From Deltaproteobacteria bacterium (GTDB lineage: Bacteria; Desulfobacterota; Deferrimicrobia; Deferrimicrobiales; Deferrimicrobiaceae): 10,578 nucleotides of DNA. The notes beneath the pieces are model-generated. The model had not been told where the DNA came from and ran no database searches. It saw only the letters and a program-made list of their open reading frames with translations. How positions within the stretch are numbered: position 1 is the first letter of the stretch; each line of letters starts with the position of its first letter. Positions 1-5,769 of this stretch are shown here, in pieces. The position numbers and the translations under genes were made by a program. Where the stretch lies: NCBI GenBank assembly GCA_025357175.1, contig JANXPS010000215.1:1-10578 (forward strand), read 5' to 3'.

Positions 1-2
1 CG

Positions 3-1751
3 CTCAATCCGTCCGTTCGCAACGTCGACCGGATCATGGCGGGCAAGACGATCTACCTGCCGACAAGCGGCTATTTCCATCCGGCCGACGCCCCCCCCCC
101 GAAGGAGACCGCGAGCGCGGGGGCGGACGCAAAAAATCCCAAGCTGGTCGAGGCTCCTCCCGCTCAGCCGCAGGAGACGGCGCCCGTGCCCACCGCGGCC
201 GCGCCTGTCGCCGTCGTGCCCTCCGAAGTCGAACCCGTCGCAGCAGCCCCTGCGGCCGCTGCGACCGCTGCCCCCGCTGCCCCCGCCCCTGCGCCCCCTG
301 CCCCTGCCTCCGCTGCGGTCGTCTCCGCTGCGGTCCCTGTCGCCGCGGCGCCACCCGACGAGAAGGCCGCCCCGGCCGCGGACAAGGCCGTGCAACGTTC
401 CGAACCCGTCGCCGTCCCTCCCGACAGCGCGGGCGCCAAGGACGTTCCCCCGGCGACACCCGCCCCCTCCGGCGAGACGTCGGCCGAACCGCAGGCCGTG
501 GCCCTTACCCGGGAGGCGCCCGCCGCGCCCGTGGAATCCGACCTGCCGACCGGAAAGCCCGATGCCCAGCTCACCCCGCCGGCCGCCGCCGCAGCAGGGG
601 AACCGCCGGCATCGTCGATTACCGGGGTCTCAGGCAAGGCTGCGCCCGAGTCTGTCCCGCCCGAGCGCCCCCCGTACAGGGGACTGCTGGCGGACGTATC
701 GGCGGCGCTGGGCGAAAAGTGGATGGATCGCGGCACCCTTTACCTGCCGATGCCGTCCGGCGGCGAGGTCGTGATCAACCTCGCCGATTTCCCGGTGGTC
801 CGGTTCGGGACGGGGGTCCACGCGCTCATCGATTTCCGGGGGAGCATGCCCGCCGGTGTCAGGGACGTGGTCTCCGAAACCTGGAAAGACTACCGGATCG
901 TTTCGCTGGACGGGGTTCCCGGTCCGGGCGAGCGGATCGACCGGCTGCTCGCCGCTTCCGGCTACGCGTCCGTCAAGGAGGGGTTGTCGCATCCGCTCGT
1001 CATCGGCGAATCGGTGGCGGTCACGCTTCCGGCGCGGTGGCAGCTGTTCCGCACCCGGCAGGCACTCGAGGCAGGCGACGTGACGCTGCTCAAGGAAGTG
1101 CCGGAGAAGATGTCGGCCGAACTCGATTCCGTGCTCACCTACGCCGGCCGCATCGGTATCCGCGTCCTTCCTGTCGCGTGGGATCCGTCGACCCGGGAGG
1201 GGTTCATGGCGGGGCTCGCCGAGCGAAAGCGGCTCGAGGCTCCCGAGCCTCTCCGGTTGCCGGCCGGAGGAATCCCCGCGCTGGATTCGGCGCTCGCGCT
1301 GCTGGGGGTGCCCGCCGAGACGGACCCGATGCTCAAGGTTTCCGGCAAGGACGATGCCTTCCGGCTCGTGATCCGTCCCGAGCGCACCTTCAGCCTCAAC
1401 GGGAACCGCTATGTGGTCGATTCGGGCCGGTTGTCGCCTGCGATACGGTCGCTGGTCAAAGGCGCCGGCTACCGTCTCTTCGACCTCGGAAAGGGCGAGT
1501 CCGGCAAGATCACCTTTCTCCGGCTGCTCAAGGCCGCAGGGCATTCATACGAGGAACGGCGCCGCTTCCGCGTCGCCGGAGGCCCCGACGCCGGGTTCGA
1601 TCTCCACATCACCGGCGCATTCGTGACGTCCAGGGCGATGCTGGAATCCCGCGCGGTCCGGATGATGGTCGTCGTCAAGGGGCGTCAGCACGCGGCGACC
1701 CGCGCCATGCTTCGCGAGATGGGCATCGAAGTCGTCGAATGGGTGGACTAG
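3..1751 (+). CDS. LysM-domain protein with Ala/Pro-rich linker, 5' end outside window
   Basis: The frame is open to the left edge, so the gene starts upstream. The ATG at 36 should not be taken as the start, because the residues before and around it (LNPSVRNVDRI..GKTIYLP) match the second half of a LysM module, whose usual ending is 'NP.I.n.d.I.pGq.I.iP'. After this come about 190 residues made almost wholly of Ala, Pro, Val and Glu (roughly 85-665), a flexible linker as in cell-wall-spanning proteins. From about 670 to the stop there is a well-ordered region of about 350 residues with alternating hydrophobic strands that I do not recognise. LysM domains bind peptidoglycan or related glycans, so a periplasmic or envelope place is likely; the missing N-terminus should hold a signal peptide and perhaps more LysM copies. 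The next gene starts on the base after the stop, so the two are probably translated together. The LysM call is fairly sure; the role is unknown. Confidence 0.8.
   Translation, partial: LNPSVRNVDRIMAGKTIYLPTSGYFHPADAPPPKETASAGADAKNPKLVEAPPAQPQETAPVPTAAAPVAVVPSEVEPVAAAPAAAATAAPAAPAPAPPAPASAAVVSAAVPVAAAPPDEKAAPAADKAVQRSEPVAVPPDSAGAKDVPPATPAPSGETSAEPQAVALTREAPAAPVESDLPTGKPDAQLTPPAAAAAGEPPASSITGVSGKAAPESVPPERPPYRGLLADVSAALGEKWMDRGTLYLPMPSGGEVVINLADFPVVRFGTGVHALIDFRGSMPAGVRDVVSETWKDYRIVSLDGVPGPGERIDRLLAASGYASVKEGLSHPLVIGESVAVTLPARWQLFRTRQALEAGDVTLLKEVPEKMSAELDSVLTYAGRIGIRVLPVAWDPSTREGFMAGLAERKRLEAPEPLRLPAGGIPALDSALALLGVPAETDPMLKVSGKDDAFRLVIRPERTFSLNGNRYVVDSGRLSPAIRSLVKGAGYRLFDLGKGESGKITFLRLLKAAGHSYEERRRFRVAGGPDAGFDLHITGAFVTSRAMLESRAVRMMVVVKGRQHAATRAMLREMGIEVVEWVD
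91..100 (+). repeat. C10 homopolymer inside coding sequence
   Basis: Ten consecutive C bases lie in the linker-coding part of the LysM gene and encode part of an Ala-Pro-Pro-Pro stretch. Tracts of this length can slip during replication and would shift the frame. The linker also holds a 12-bp exact direct repeat (TCCGCTGCGGTC at 309-320 and 324-335), showing that this low-complexity region is repeat-prone. No evidence of actual variation can be seen from one sequence. Confidence 0.6.
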
Positions 1752-2291
1752 GTGAGAATGCAACGGCCGGGACTCGCGATCGTCCTGCTCCTTCTCACGG
1801 CCATGGTGTTGGTGCTCGGGTGGCGTTTCGCAAAGGACATGGATGTTCGTCAGGCCGACGAGTTCACGCGGGAGGCATGCCGCCTGTTATCGGTCTGGCA
1901 GCCGCCGCCCCCGTCCGCCGCCGGCGTCGATGCCGGCGAGGCGGCCAACCTGGCCACGGCCATCGTCGGACGGCGTGTCCTCCTCCCCCGGAGCGCCGAC
2001 TTCGCCTGGGTCGCGACGACCGCCGAAAAAAAAGTGGGCAGGGGTCGCGCGGCCGCGGTTCGATTCTATTTCGGCCAGGAAAAGTTTCTGCTCCTGATCG
2101 CGCCGGGAGAGCGGGTGCTCGGGGGCTCCGGGAGGGCGGCGTCGTCGCCTTTTCCGGGTGCTTCGATCCTGTCGGGGGAACGCGCAGGCGCATCGTTCGT
2201 TCTCTGGAAGCGGGACGGACTTTACTACTGTCTCGCATCCGGCCGCGACCTGACTCGCGTGTTCGAGGTCGTCCGGCGATATTTCCCGTGA
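1752..2291 (+). CDS. small membrane-anchored protein of unknown function
   Basis: The product is 179 residues from a GTG directly after the stop of the LysM gene; an ATG two codons later (1758) is an equally possible start. A GGGTGG stretch about five bases before the GTG may serve as ribosome-binding site. Residues about 8-24 form one hydrophobic segment (Leu/Ile/Val-rich) after a short basic N-terminus, so the protein is most likely a signal-anchored inner-membrane protein with its C-terminal part in the periplasm. There is no lipobox cysteine. The remaining 150 residues contain strands and basic/hydrophobic patches but no motif I recognise. The abutting position suggests it works with the LysM protein in the envelope. 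Function unknown. Confidence 0.75.
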   Translation: MRMQRPGLAIVLLLLTAMVLVLGWRFAKDMDVRQADEFTREACRLLSVWQPPPPSAAGVDAGEAANLATAIVGRRVLLPRSADFAWVATTAEKKVGRGRAAAVRFYFGQEKFLLLIAPGERVLGGSGRAASSPFPGASILSGERAGASFVLWKRDGLYYCLASGRDLTRVFEVVRRYFP

Positions 2292-2298
2292 TGGTTTT

Positions 2299-2312
2299 TT
2301 GACGCCAATCAA
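2299..2312. promoter_or_regulatory. FNR/CRP-type palindrome upstream of nfu
   Basis: The sequence TTGAC-GCCA-ATCAA matches the FNR-family consensus TTGAT-N4-ATCAA in 9 of 10 fixed positions. It lies between the upstream membrane-protein gene and nfu, with its centre 34.5 bases before the first base of the -10 box at 2340. A classic class II activator site would lie about 5 bases closer, so the helical phase is not ideal. FNR-type regulators (oxygen/NO sensing) controlling an Fe-S gene would make sense, but a CRP-like relative or chance match is possible. Confidence 0.4.
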
Positions 2313-2339
2313 GGAACGCAACCCGGCCCCGAATCATCC

Positions 2340-2345
2340 TATAAT
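2340..2345 (+). promoter_or_regulatory. -10 box of the nfu-ferredoxin promoter
   Basis: A perfect TATAAT lies 33 bases before the nfu start in an otherwise GC-rich context. No good -35 hexamer is found at 16-18 bases upstream, which is typical of promoters that need an activator; the FNR-type palindrome at 2299-2312 is the candidate. Confidence 0.55.
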
Positions 2346-2378
2346 AGTATTTCCATACAACCCGGAGGTCATTCGATC

Positions 2379-2597
2379 ATGAAGGCGGAAGTGCAGAAGG
2401 TTCTTGAAACGATCCGGCCGGCCCTGCAGGCCGATGGCGGGGATGTCGAGCTCGTGGATGTCGTGGGCGGAGTCGTCAAGGTGCGCCTGACGGGCGCCTG
2501 CGGATCATGCCCGATGGCGACCATGACGCTCAAGGGCGGGATCGAGGCGACGCTTAAACGTGAGATTCCCTCGGTCGAACGCGTAGACCAGGTTTAA
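2379..2597 (+). CDS. NifU C-terminal (Nfu) domain Fe-S carrier protein
   Basis: The 72-residue product is a stand-alone Nfu domain. Hallmarks are the ADGGDVELVDV segment (residues 18-28) and the motif GACGSCPMA with C41 and C44. In this family, two CxxC motifs from a dimer hold one [4Fe-4S] cluster that is passed to target apoproteins. The length fits other free-standing Nfu proteins. The start is supported by a GGAGG at 2364-2368, ten bases upstream. The gene leads a two-gene unit with a ferredoxin 33 bases downstream, ended by a strong terminator. A nearby IscU-type scaffold (5006-5389) lacks this C-terminal domain, so the two would together cover the modules of a full NifU. Confidence 0.93.
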   Translation: MKAEVQKVLETIRPALQADGGDVELVDVVGGVVKVRLTGACGSCPMATMTLKGGIEATLKREIPSVERVDQV

Positions 2598-2630
2598 GTC
2601 AACCATCAGACGAAGAAAGGGGAGAAAGAC

Positions 2631-2801
2631 ATGTCTTACAAGATAACCGATGAATGCATCGCCTGCGGCGCCTGCGCGCCCGAATGCCCGGTTCAGTGCA
2701 TCGCCGAAGGGGATCCGATCTACGTGATCGACGCCGCGACGTGCACCGACTGCGGCGCGTGTGCCGGCGTTTGCCCGACCGGCGCCTGCGTACCGGCTTA
2801 A
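2631..2801 (+). CDS. 2[4Fe-4S] ferredoxin, 56 residues
   Basis: This is a short clostridial-type ferredoxin with two CxxCxxCxxxCP motifs: C9, C12, C15, C19 and C38, C41, C44, C48. Each motif gives three ligands to one cluster and the fourth to the other, so both [4Fe-4S] clusters should be complete. It is a soluble low-potential electron carrier, plausibly giving electrons to Fe-S assembly or anaerobic metabolism. The start has an AGGGGAG (2618-2624) six bases upstream. Two extra cysteines, C23 and C53, follow the two motifs at nearly matching places (CPVQC and CPTGAC), where family members usually have Ala or Ile. The gene lies 33 bases after nfu and 42 bases before the terminator. Confidence 0.95.
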   Translation: MSYKITDECIACGACAPECPVQCIAEGDPIYVIDAATCTDCGACAGVCPTGACVPA

Positions 2802-2843
2802 GCATTCGACGAAGAAGACAGGCGATCGAACCTGTCGGTTTCC

Positions 2844-2885
2844 ACCGGGGGAGCGGATTCATCCGCTTCCCCGGTTCTTTTTTTT
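2844..2885 (+). terminator. intrinsic terminator after nfu-ferredoxin
   Basis: Arms 2844-2857 and 2862-2875 form a 14-bp stem with one G-T pair and a TTCA loop, followed by TC and eight T bases. This ends the ferredoxin transcript. The convergent tlpA-like gene stops at 2892 on the other strand; that transcript would also run through the hairpin but meets no T-run, so the terminator acts mainly in the plus direction. Confidence 0.93.
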
Positions 2886-2891
2886 AGTCGG

Positions 2892-3440
2892 CTAGCGAAG
2901 CAGCTTCTCGACCTCCTGATCGAATGCCGCCTTGTCCATGAAGCCCACGTGGACGTTCTGGACCGCGCCGGTCTTGCTGACGAAGAAGGTGGTGGGAATC
3001 GCGCTCACGCCGCCGTACGCCTTCGCGGTGGAACCATCGAAGCCCAGCAGCACGGGGTAGGTTATTTTCTGCTCCGCGACGAAGTCCGGAAGCTTGTCGC
3101 GCGTGTCGGTGTCGACCGAGATGCCCACCATCACGAGCCCTTGTCCCTTGTATTTTTCGTAGACCTCGACAAAGCCCGGAATCTCCCCGCGGCAGGGAGG
3201 GCACCACGTGGCGAAGAAGTTGATCACGGCGGGCTTGCCGGCCATCGTGGCCGAATCGAAACTGTTGCCATGGACGTCGTTCAGCGTGAACGGGGGGGCC
3301 ATCTGCGCCCCGGCCGGAACGGACGAGCCCTGCTGACCCTGGGGGGTTCCGTCGTGCCGCTGCCAGCGAGTGTAGAAAAAGACGGCCGCGGCGAACAGGA
3401 CGACCAGCGCCACGGCCATCATCAAGTGCTCTTTCTTCAT
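2892..3440 (-). CDS. TlpA/ResA-like membrane-anchored thioredoxin
   Basis: The 182-residue product begins with MKKEHL and one membrane segment (about residues 7-24), which places the rest in the periplasm. A linker rich in Gln, Gly and Ser follows to about residue 45, then an AhpC/TSA-Redoxin-type thioredoxin fold: APPFTLNDVHG, the active site ATWCPPCRGE (C80 and C83), a VGISVD strand and a cis-proline loop AIPTTFFV. Such proteins reduce disulfides outside the cytoplasm, for example in cytochrome c maturation. The start at 3440 is preferred over an in-frame ATG at 3497 because a GGAGG (3448-3452) lies seven bases before it and the signal anchor then sits at the N-terminus. It is convergent with the ferredoxin and divergent from the half-ferritin/nifS operon, so a functional link to Fe-S assembly is only suggested. 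Confidence 0.92.
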   Translation of the reverse strand: MKKEHLMMAVALVVLFAAAVFFYTRWQRHDGTPQGQQGSSVPAGAQMAPPFTLNDVHGNSFDSATMAGKPAVINFFATWCPPCRGEIPGFVEVYEKYKGQGLVMVGISVDTDTRDKLPDFVAEQKITYPVLLGFDGSTAKAYGGVSAIPTTFFVSKTGAVQNVHVGFMDKAAFDQEVEKLLR

Positions 3441-3447
3441 GGACAAT

Positions 3448-3452
3448 CCTCC
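3448..3452 (-). promoter_or_regulatory. ribosome-binding site fixing the tlpA-like start
   Basis: On the minus strand this reads GGAGG, seven bases before the ATG at 3440. It supports the shorter 182-residue form over the 201-residue reading. Confidence 0.8.
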
Positions 3453-3486
3453 GTCGTGCGATTTATGATGCCTATTCCCGCCGGAC

Positions 3487-3515
3487 TTGTCGCGCACCGG
3501 CTATTTTCGGATAAT
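3487..3515 (+). promoter_or_regulatory. sigma70-type promoter of the half-ferritin/nifS/iscU operon
   Basis: A -35 element TTGTCG (3487-3492) and a -10 element GATAAT (3510-3515) are separated by exactly 17 bases. Transcription would begin near 3522 and give a leader of about 60 bases before the first gene. The whole divergent region to tlpA is only about 140 bases, so control of both genes could be linked. No clear IscR or Fur site was recognised. Confidence 0.6.
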
Positions 3516-3571
3516 ATGCGTGAAACTGAAAGCCCTTTTCCCTTATCAAACGGAGAAGCACCAAACTACAC

Positions 3572-3576
3572 GGAGG
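3572..3576 (+). promoter_or_regulatory. ribosome-binding site fixing the half-ferritin 1 start
   Basis: GGAGG lies six bases before the ATG at 3583. The longer open frame from 3487 would begin inside the promoter, so the 65-residue form is chosen. Confidence 0.85.
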
Positions 3577-3582
3577 TTTTCG

Positions 3583-3780
3583 ATGCCGGACTGGACCATC
3601 AAGGAAGTTCTGGAAAGAGCGCTTCAGATCGAGGCGGAAAACTACGGCGAGTACCACAGGGAAGCCGGCACGGCGACCAATCCCGCCGTCAAGGCGATGT
3701 TCACCTTCCTGGCCGAGGAAGAAAAACGGCACATCAAGCTGATCAAGGACAAGATGGCCGAGCACAACATCACCGAATAG
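3583..3780 (+). CDS. half-size ferritin-like (rubrerythrin family) protein 1
   Basis: The product has 65 residues and is predicted as two helices, half of a ferritin-like four-helix bundle. The probable metal ligands are E17 in helix 1 and E47 and H50 of the EEEKRH motif in helix 2, with Y24 one helical turn-pair after E17. Rubrerythrins carry this set twice in one chain, so this protein would need to dimerise to make a di-iron centre. The spacing E+7 Tyr, +30 Glu, +33 His is also that recalled for encapsulated ferritin, but no encapsulin gene or clear cargo tail is present. It is 20 bases before the nifS-like gene and is the first gene of the operon. A gapless paralog lies at 5415-5612. Likely role: iron storage/delivery or peroxide removal beside Fe-S assembly; this is inferred. 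Confidence 0.88.
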   Translation: MPDWTIKEVLERALQIEAENYGEYHREAGTATNPAVKAMFTFLAEEEKRHIKLIKDKMAEHNITE

Positions 3781-3800
3781 GCGGACGGGCGGCGTAAGGC

Positions 3801-5003
3801 ATGGCGCACATTTTCTTCGATCACATTTCCACCACTCCCGTCGACCCCCGGGTTATCGAGGCGATGCTGCCGTATTTCGGTGAGAAGTACGGAAATCCGG
3901 CTTCGCATATCCACGACCTCGGGCAGACGGCGCTCCGCTCGCTCGACGCGGCGCGGGGTTCCGTCGCGCGGATGGTCGGCGCGCAGCCGGGCGAGATCGT
4001 CTTCACCTCCGGTGCGACCGAGGCCAACAACCTCGCGATCAAGGGCGCGGCGGCAGGGTCGAAGGACAGGCGCCATATCATCGTATCCGAGGTAGAGCAC
4101 TTCTCGGTCCTCAACGCGTTGTTGCCGCTTCGCGCTTCCGGCTTCGAGACGACGGTGCTTCACGTCGACCACGATGGCAGGGTCGATCCCGACGACGTCC
4201 GCAAGGCGATCCGTCCCGACACCCTGCTCGTCTCGGTCATGCACGCCAACGCCGAGATCGGCACGATCCAGCCCGTGTCCGAGATCGGGCGCATCGCGCG
4301 GGAGCGCGGCGTCCTCTTCCACACCGACGCAACCGCCTCCGCCGGGCACATCCCGGTCGATGTCGAGGCGATCGGAGCCGACCTGCTCACTCTTTCGGCG
4401 CACAATTTCTACGGGCCGAAGGGAATCGGGGCGATTTACGTCCGCAAGGGCACGCGGCTCGAATCGATGCTCGACGGCGGGTTCCAGGAGGGCGGCTATC
4501 GCGCGGGAACCGAAAACGTTCCCGGCATCGTGGGGATGGCGGCGGCGGCCGAAATCGCCATGGCCGAAAGCGTGGGGTGGGCCGACAGGCTTGCGCCCCT
4601 GGGGCGACAGCTCTGGGACGGCCTCGAGGCCTCGATTCCGCTGCTCCACTTCACGGGTCACCCGAAGGAGCGTCTTCCGGGACACGTCAGTTTCTGGGTC
4701 GAACATGCCGAGGGCGAGTCGCTCCTGCTGCTGCTCAACATGCAGGGCGTGATGGCGGCTTCCGGATCGGCATGCAGTTCCAACCTGCGCGGGCACGACG
4801 AGGAAGATCTCGTGGCGTCCACGGTGCTCAAGGCGATCGGCGTCCCGAGCGACATCTGCACGGGTTCGGTGACCTTCAGCATGGGCAAGGACAACACCGG
4901 GGCCGATGTCGCCCACGTGCTGTCGGTGCTCCCGGCGATCGTTTCGCGCCTGCGTGAGATGTCTCCCACGTGGCTCGACTATCAGAAACAGCAGGGAGGG
5001 TGA
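3801..5003 (+). CDS. nifS: atypical NifS/IscS-like protein lacking the PLP lysine
   Basis: The 400-residue product has the full fold and length of class I/group I cysteine desulfurases (class V aminotransferase family). Conserved parts include the N-terminal FFDHISTTPVDPRV, the phosphate-binding FTSGATEANN, H100 that stacks on the PLP ring, D176 that contacts the pyridine nitrogen, RAGTEN, and the persulfide cysteine C325 in ASGSACSSN. However, four key residues differ. The Schiff-base lysine (K206 in E. coli IscS) is N202 in SAHNFYGPKG; the ring contacts N155 and Q183 are A151 and A179; and the substrate-binding Arg of the RFSLG motif is T358. Normal PLP chemistry on cysteine is therefore unlikely. 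A. fulgidus IscS, as I recall it, also lacks this lysine and shares the DATAS and C-terminal MSP features. The gene is in an operon with iscU two bases downstream, so it probably still partners IscU. The start is fixed by family alignment; the ribosome-binding site is weak. Confidence 0.9.
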   Translation: MAHIFFDHISTTPVDPRVIEAMLPYFGEKYGNPASHIHDLGQTALRSLDAARGSVARMVGAQPGEIVFTSGATEANNLAIKGAAAGSKDRRHIIVSEVEHFSVLNALLPLRASGFETTVLHVDHDGRVDPDDVRKAIRPDTLLVSVMHANAEIGTIQPVSEIGRIARERGVLFHTDATASAGHIPVDVEAIGADLLTLSAHNFYGPKGIGAIYVRKGTRLESMLDGGFQEGGYRAGTENVPGIVGMAAAAEIAMAESVGWADRLAPLGRQLWDGLEASIPLLHFTGHPKERLPGHVSFWVEHAEGESLLLLLNMQGVMAASGSACSSNLRGHDEEDLVASTVLKAIGVPSDICTGSVTFSMGKDNTGADVAHVLSVLPAIVSRLREMSPTWLDYQKQQGG

Positions 5004-5005
5004 CC

Positions 5006-5389
5006 ATGGCAGCCGGACCGTACAGCGAAAAAGTGATGGAACACTTCATGAACCCCCGCAACGTAGGCGAGATCGAGAACGCCGACGGGGTCGGCGAGGT
5101 CGGCAATCCGGCTTGCGGCGACATGATGCGGCTATACGTCAAGGTCGAGGCCGGCAAGGTTTCCGACGCCAAGTTCCGCACCTTCGGTTGCGGGGCGGCG
5201 ATCGCCTCGAGTTCCATGCTGACCGAAATGATCAAGGGCAAGACGATCGATGAGGCGCGCGCCATCACCAATACCCAGGTTTCCGATGCGCTGGGCGGGT
5301 TGCCCGAGGTCAAGATCCACTGTTCGGTCATGGCCGAGGAAGCGGTCAAGGCTGCGCTCGACGACTACAGCAAGAAACATCCCGGATAA
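5006..5389 (+). CDS. iscU: IscU/NifU-N type Fe-S cluster scaffold
   Basis: The 127-residue product is the U-type scaffold on which Fe-S clusters are built from iron and sulfur passed by the desulfurase. All ligands are present: C37 and D39 in GNPACGD, C62 in FGCGAAIASSS, and C106 in KIHCSV. The chaperone-binding motif LPPVK of ISC-type IscU is LPEVK here, and no hscAB genes are in the window, so chaperone use may differ. There is no C-terminal Nfu domain; this module is supplied by the separate gene at 2379. The start at 5006 is chosen because GGAGG at 4995-4999 lies six bases before it; an ATG at 4970 would overlap the nifS end. The gap to nifS is two bases, showing tight coupling. Confidence 0.95.
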   Translation: MAAGPYSEKVMEHFMNPRNVGEIENADGVGEVGNPACGDMMRLYVKVEAGKVSDAKFRTFGCGAAIASSSMLTEMIKGKTIDEARAITNTQVSDALGGLPEVKIHCSVMAEEAVKAALDDYSKKHPG

Positions 5390-5414
5390 AAAATAACGCA
5401 CGGAGGACAAAGGC

Positions 5415-5612
5415 ATGCCCAAGACACCGATCGACGTTCTCAAGATGGCGCTCGCGCGCGAGAAAGACGCCGTTCAGTACTACAAGGAATTCGCGCTGAC
5501 CGCCGAAGATCCCTCGATCAAGGAGCTGTTCGTGTTCCTGGTCGAGGAAGAGAAGGGGCATGTCAAGATGCTCCAGGAAGAGCTCGAGAAAGAGGTTTAC
5601 CAGGAAAACTAG
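5415..5612 (+). CDS. half-size ferritin-like (rubrerythrin family) protein 2
   Basis: This 65-residue protein aligns without gaps to the product of 3583-3780 and has the same presumed ligands: E16, Y23, E46 and H49 in FLVEEEKGH. Like its paralog it holds only one E...ExxH half-site and should act as a homodimer, or as a heterodimer with the first copy. Helix 2 and its ExxH segment are the best conserved parts; helix 1 differs more (KDAVQYYKEF against AENYGEYHRE). GGAGG at 5402-5406 lies eight bases before the start. It follows iscU by 25 bases and is the last gene of the operon, before a probable terminator. An iron-handling or oxidant-protection role next to Fe-S assembly is inferred. Confidence 0.88.
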   Translation: MPKTPIDVLKMALAREKDAVQYYKEFALTAEDPSIKELFVFLVEEEKGHVKMLQEELEKEVYQEN

Positions 5613-5620
5613 CAACCTTG

Positions 5621-5669
5621 CGGGGAGACGGCCGGGGGCGGATGATTTCCTCCCCCGGCGTCCCCGTTT
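5621..5669 (+). terminator. probable terminator after the nifS/iscU operon
   Basis: An inner 8-bp stem (5631-5638 with 5652-5659, GCCGGGGG/CCCCCGGC) is stacked on an outer 6-bp stem (5621-5626 with 5661-5666), with a small unequal internal loop (4 against 1). Only three T bases follow, so termination may be partial. It begins nine bases after the half-ferritin 2 stop. Confidence 0.55.
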
Positions 5670-5769
5670 CGAGACACTTGTTCCAGGAACTGCTCTTACG
5701 GTTTATTCCCCGGCTATTCCGAACGATCGCGAACGTTCCCGAATCCATATCCGAAAAGGAGTTGCGCTG

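Noticed and set aside
719..2302. Long open frame of 527 codons on the plus strand overlapping the LysM gene and the next gene
   Set aside because: Its translation is Arg/Pro/Gly-rich without domain order, typical of a shifted frame in high-GC DNA, while the overlapping frames give proteins with clear features.
2299..2304. TTGACG as the -35 of the nfu promoter
   Set aside because: It is 35 bases from TATAAT, about twice the allowed spacing; the bases fit better as half of the palindrome.
3441..3497. Longer N-terminus for the TlpA-like protein
   Set aside because: It would put a hydrophilic stretch before the signal anchor, and the strong GGAGG is placed for the ATG at 3440.
3583..5612. Half-ferritins as encapsulin cargo (encapsulated ferritin)
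   Set aside because: The ligand spacing fits, but there is no encapsulin shell gene nearby and the C-termini lack a recognisable cargo-loading peptide.
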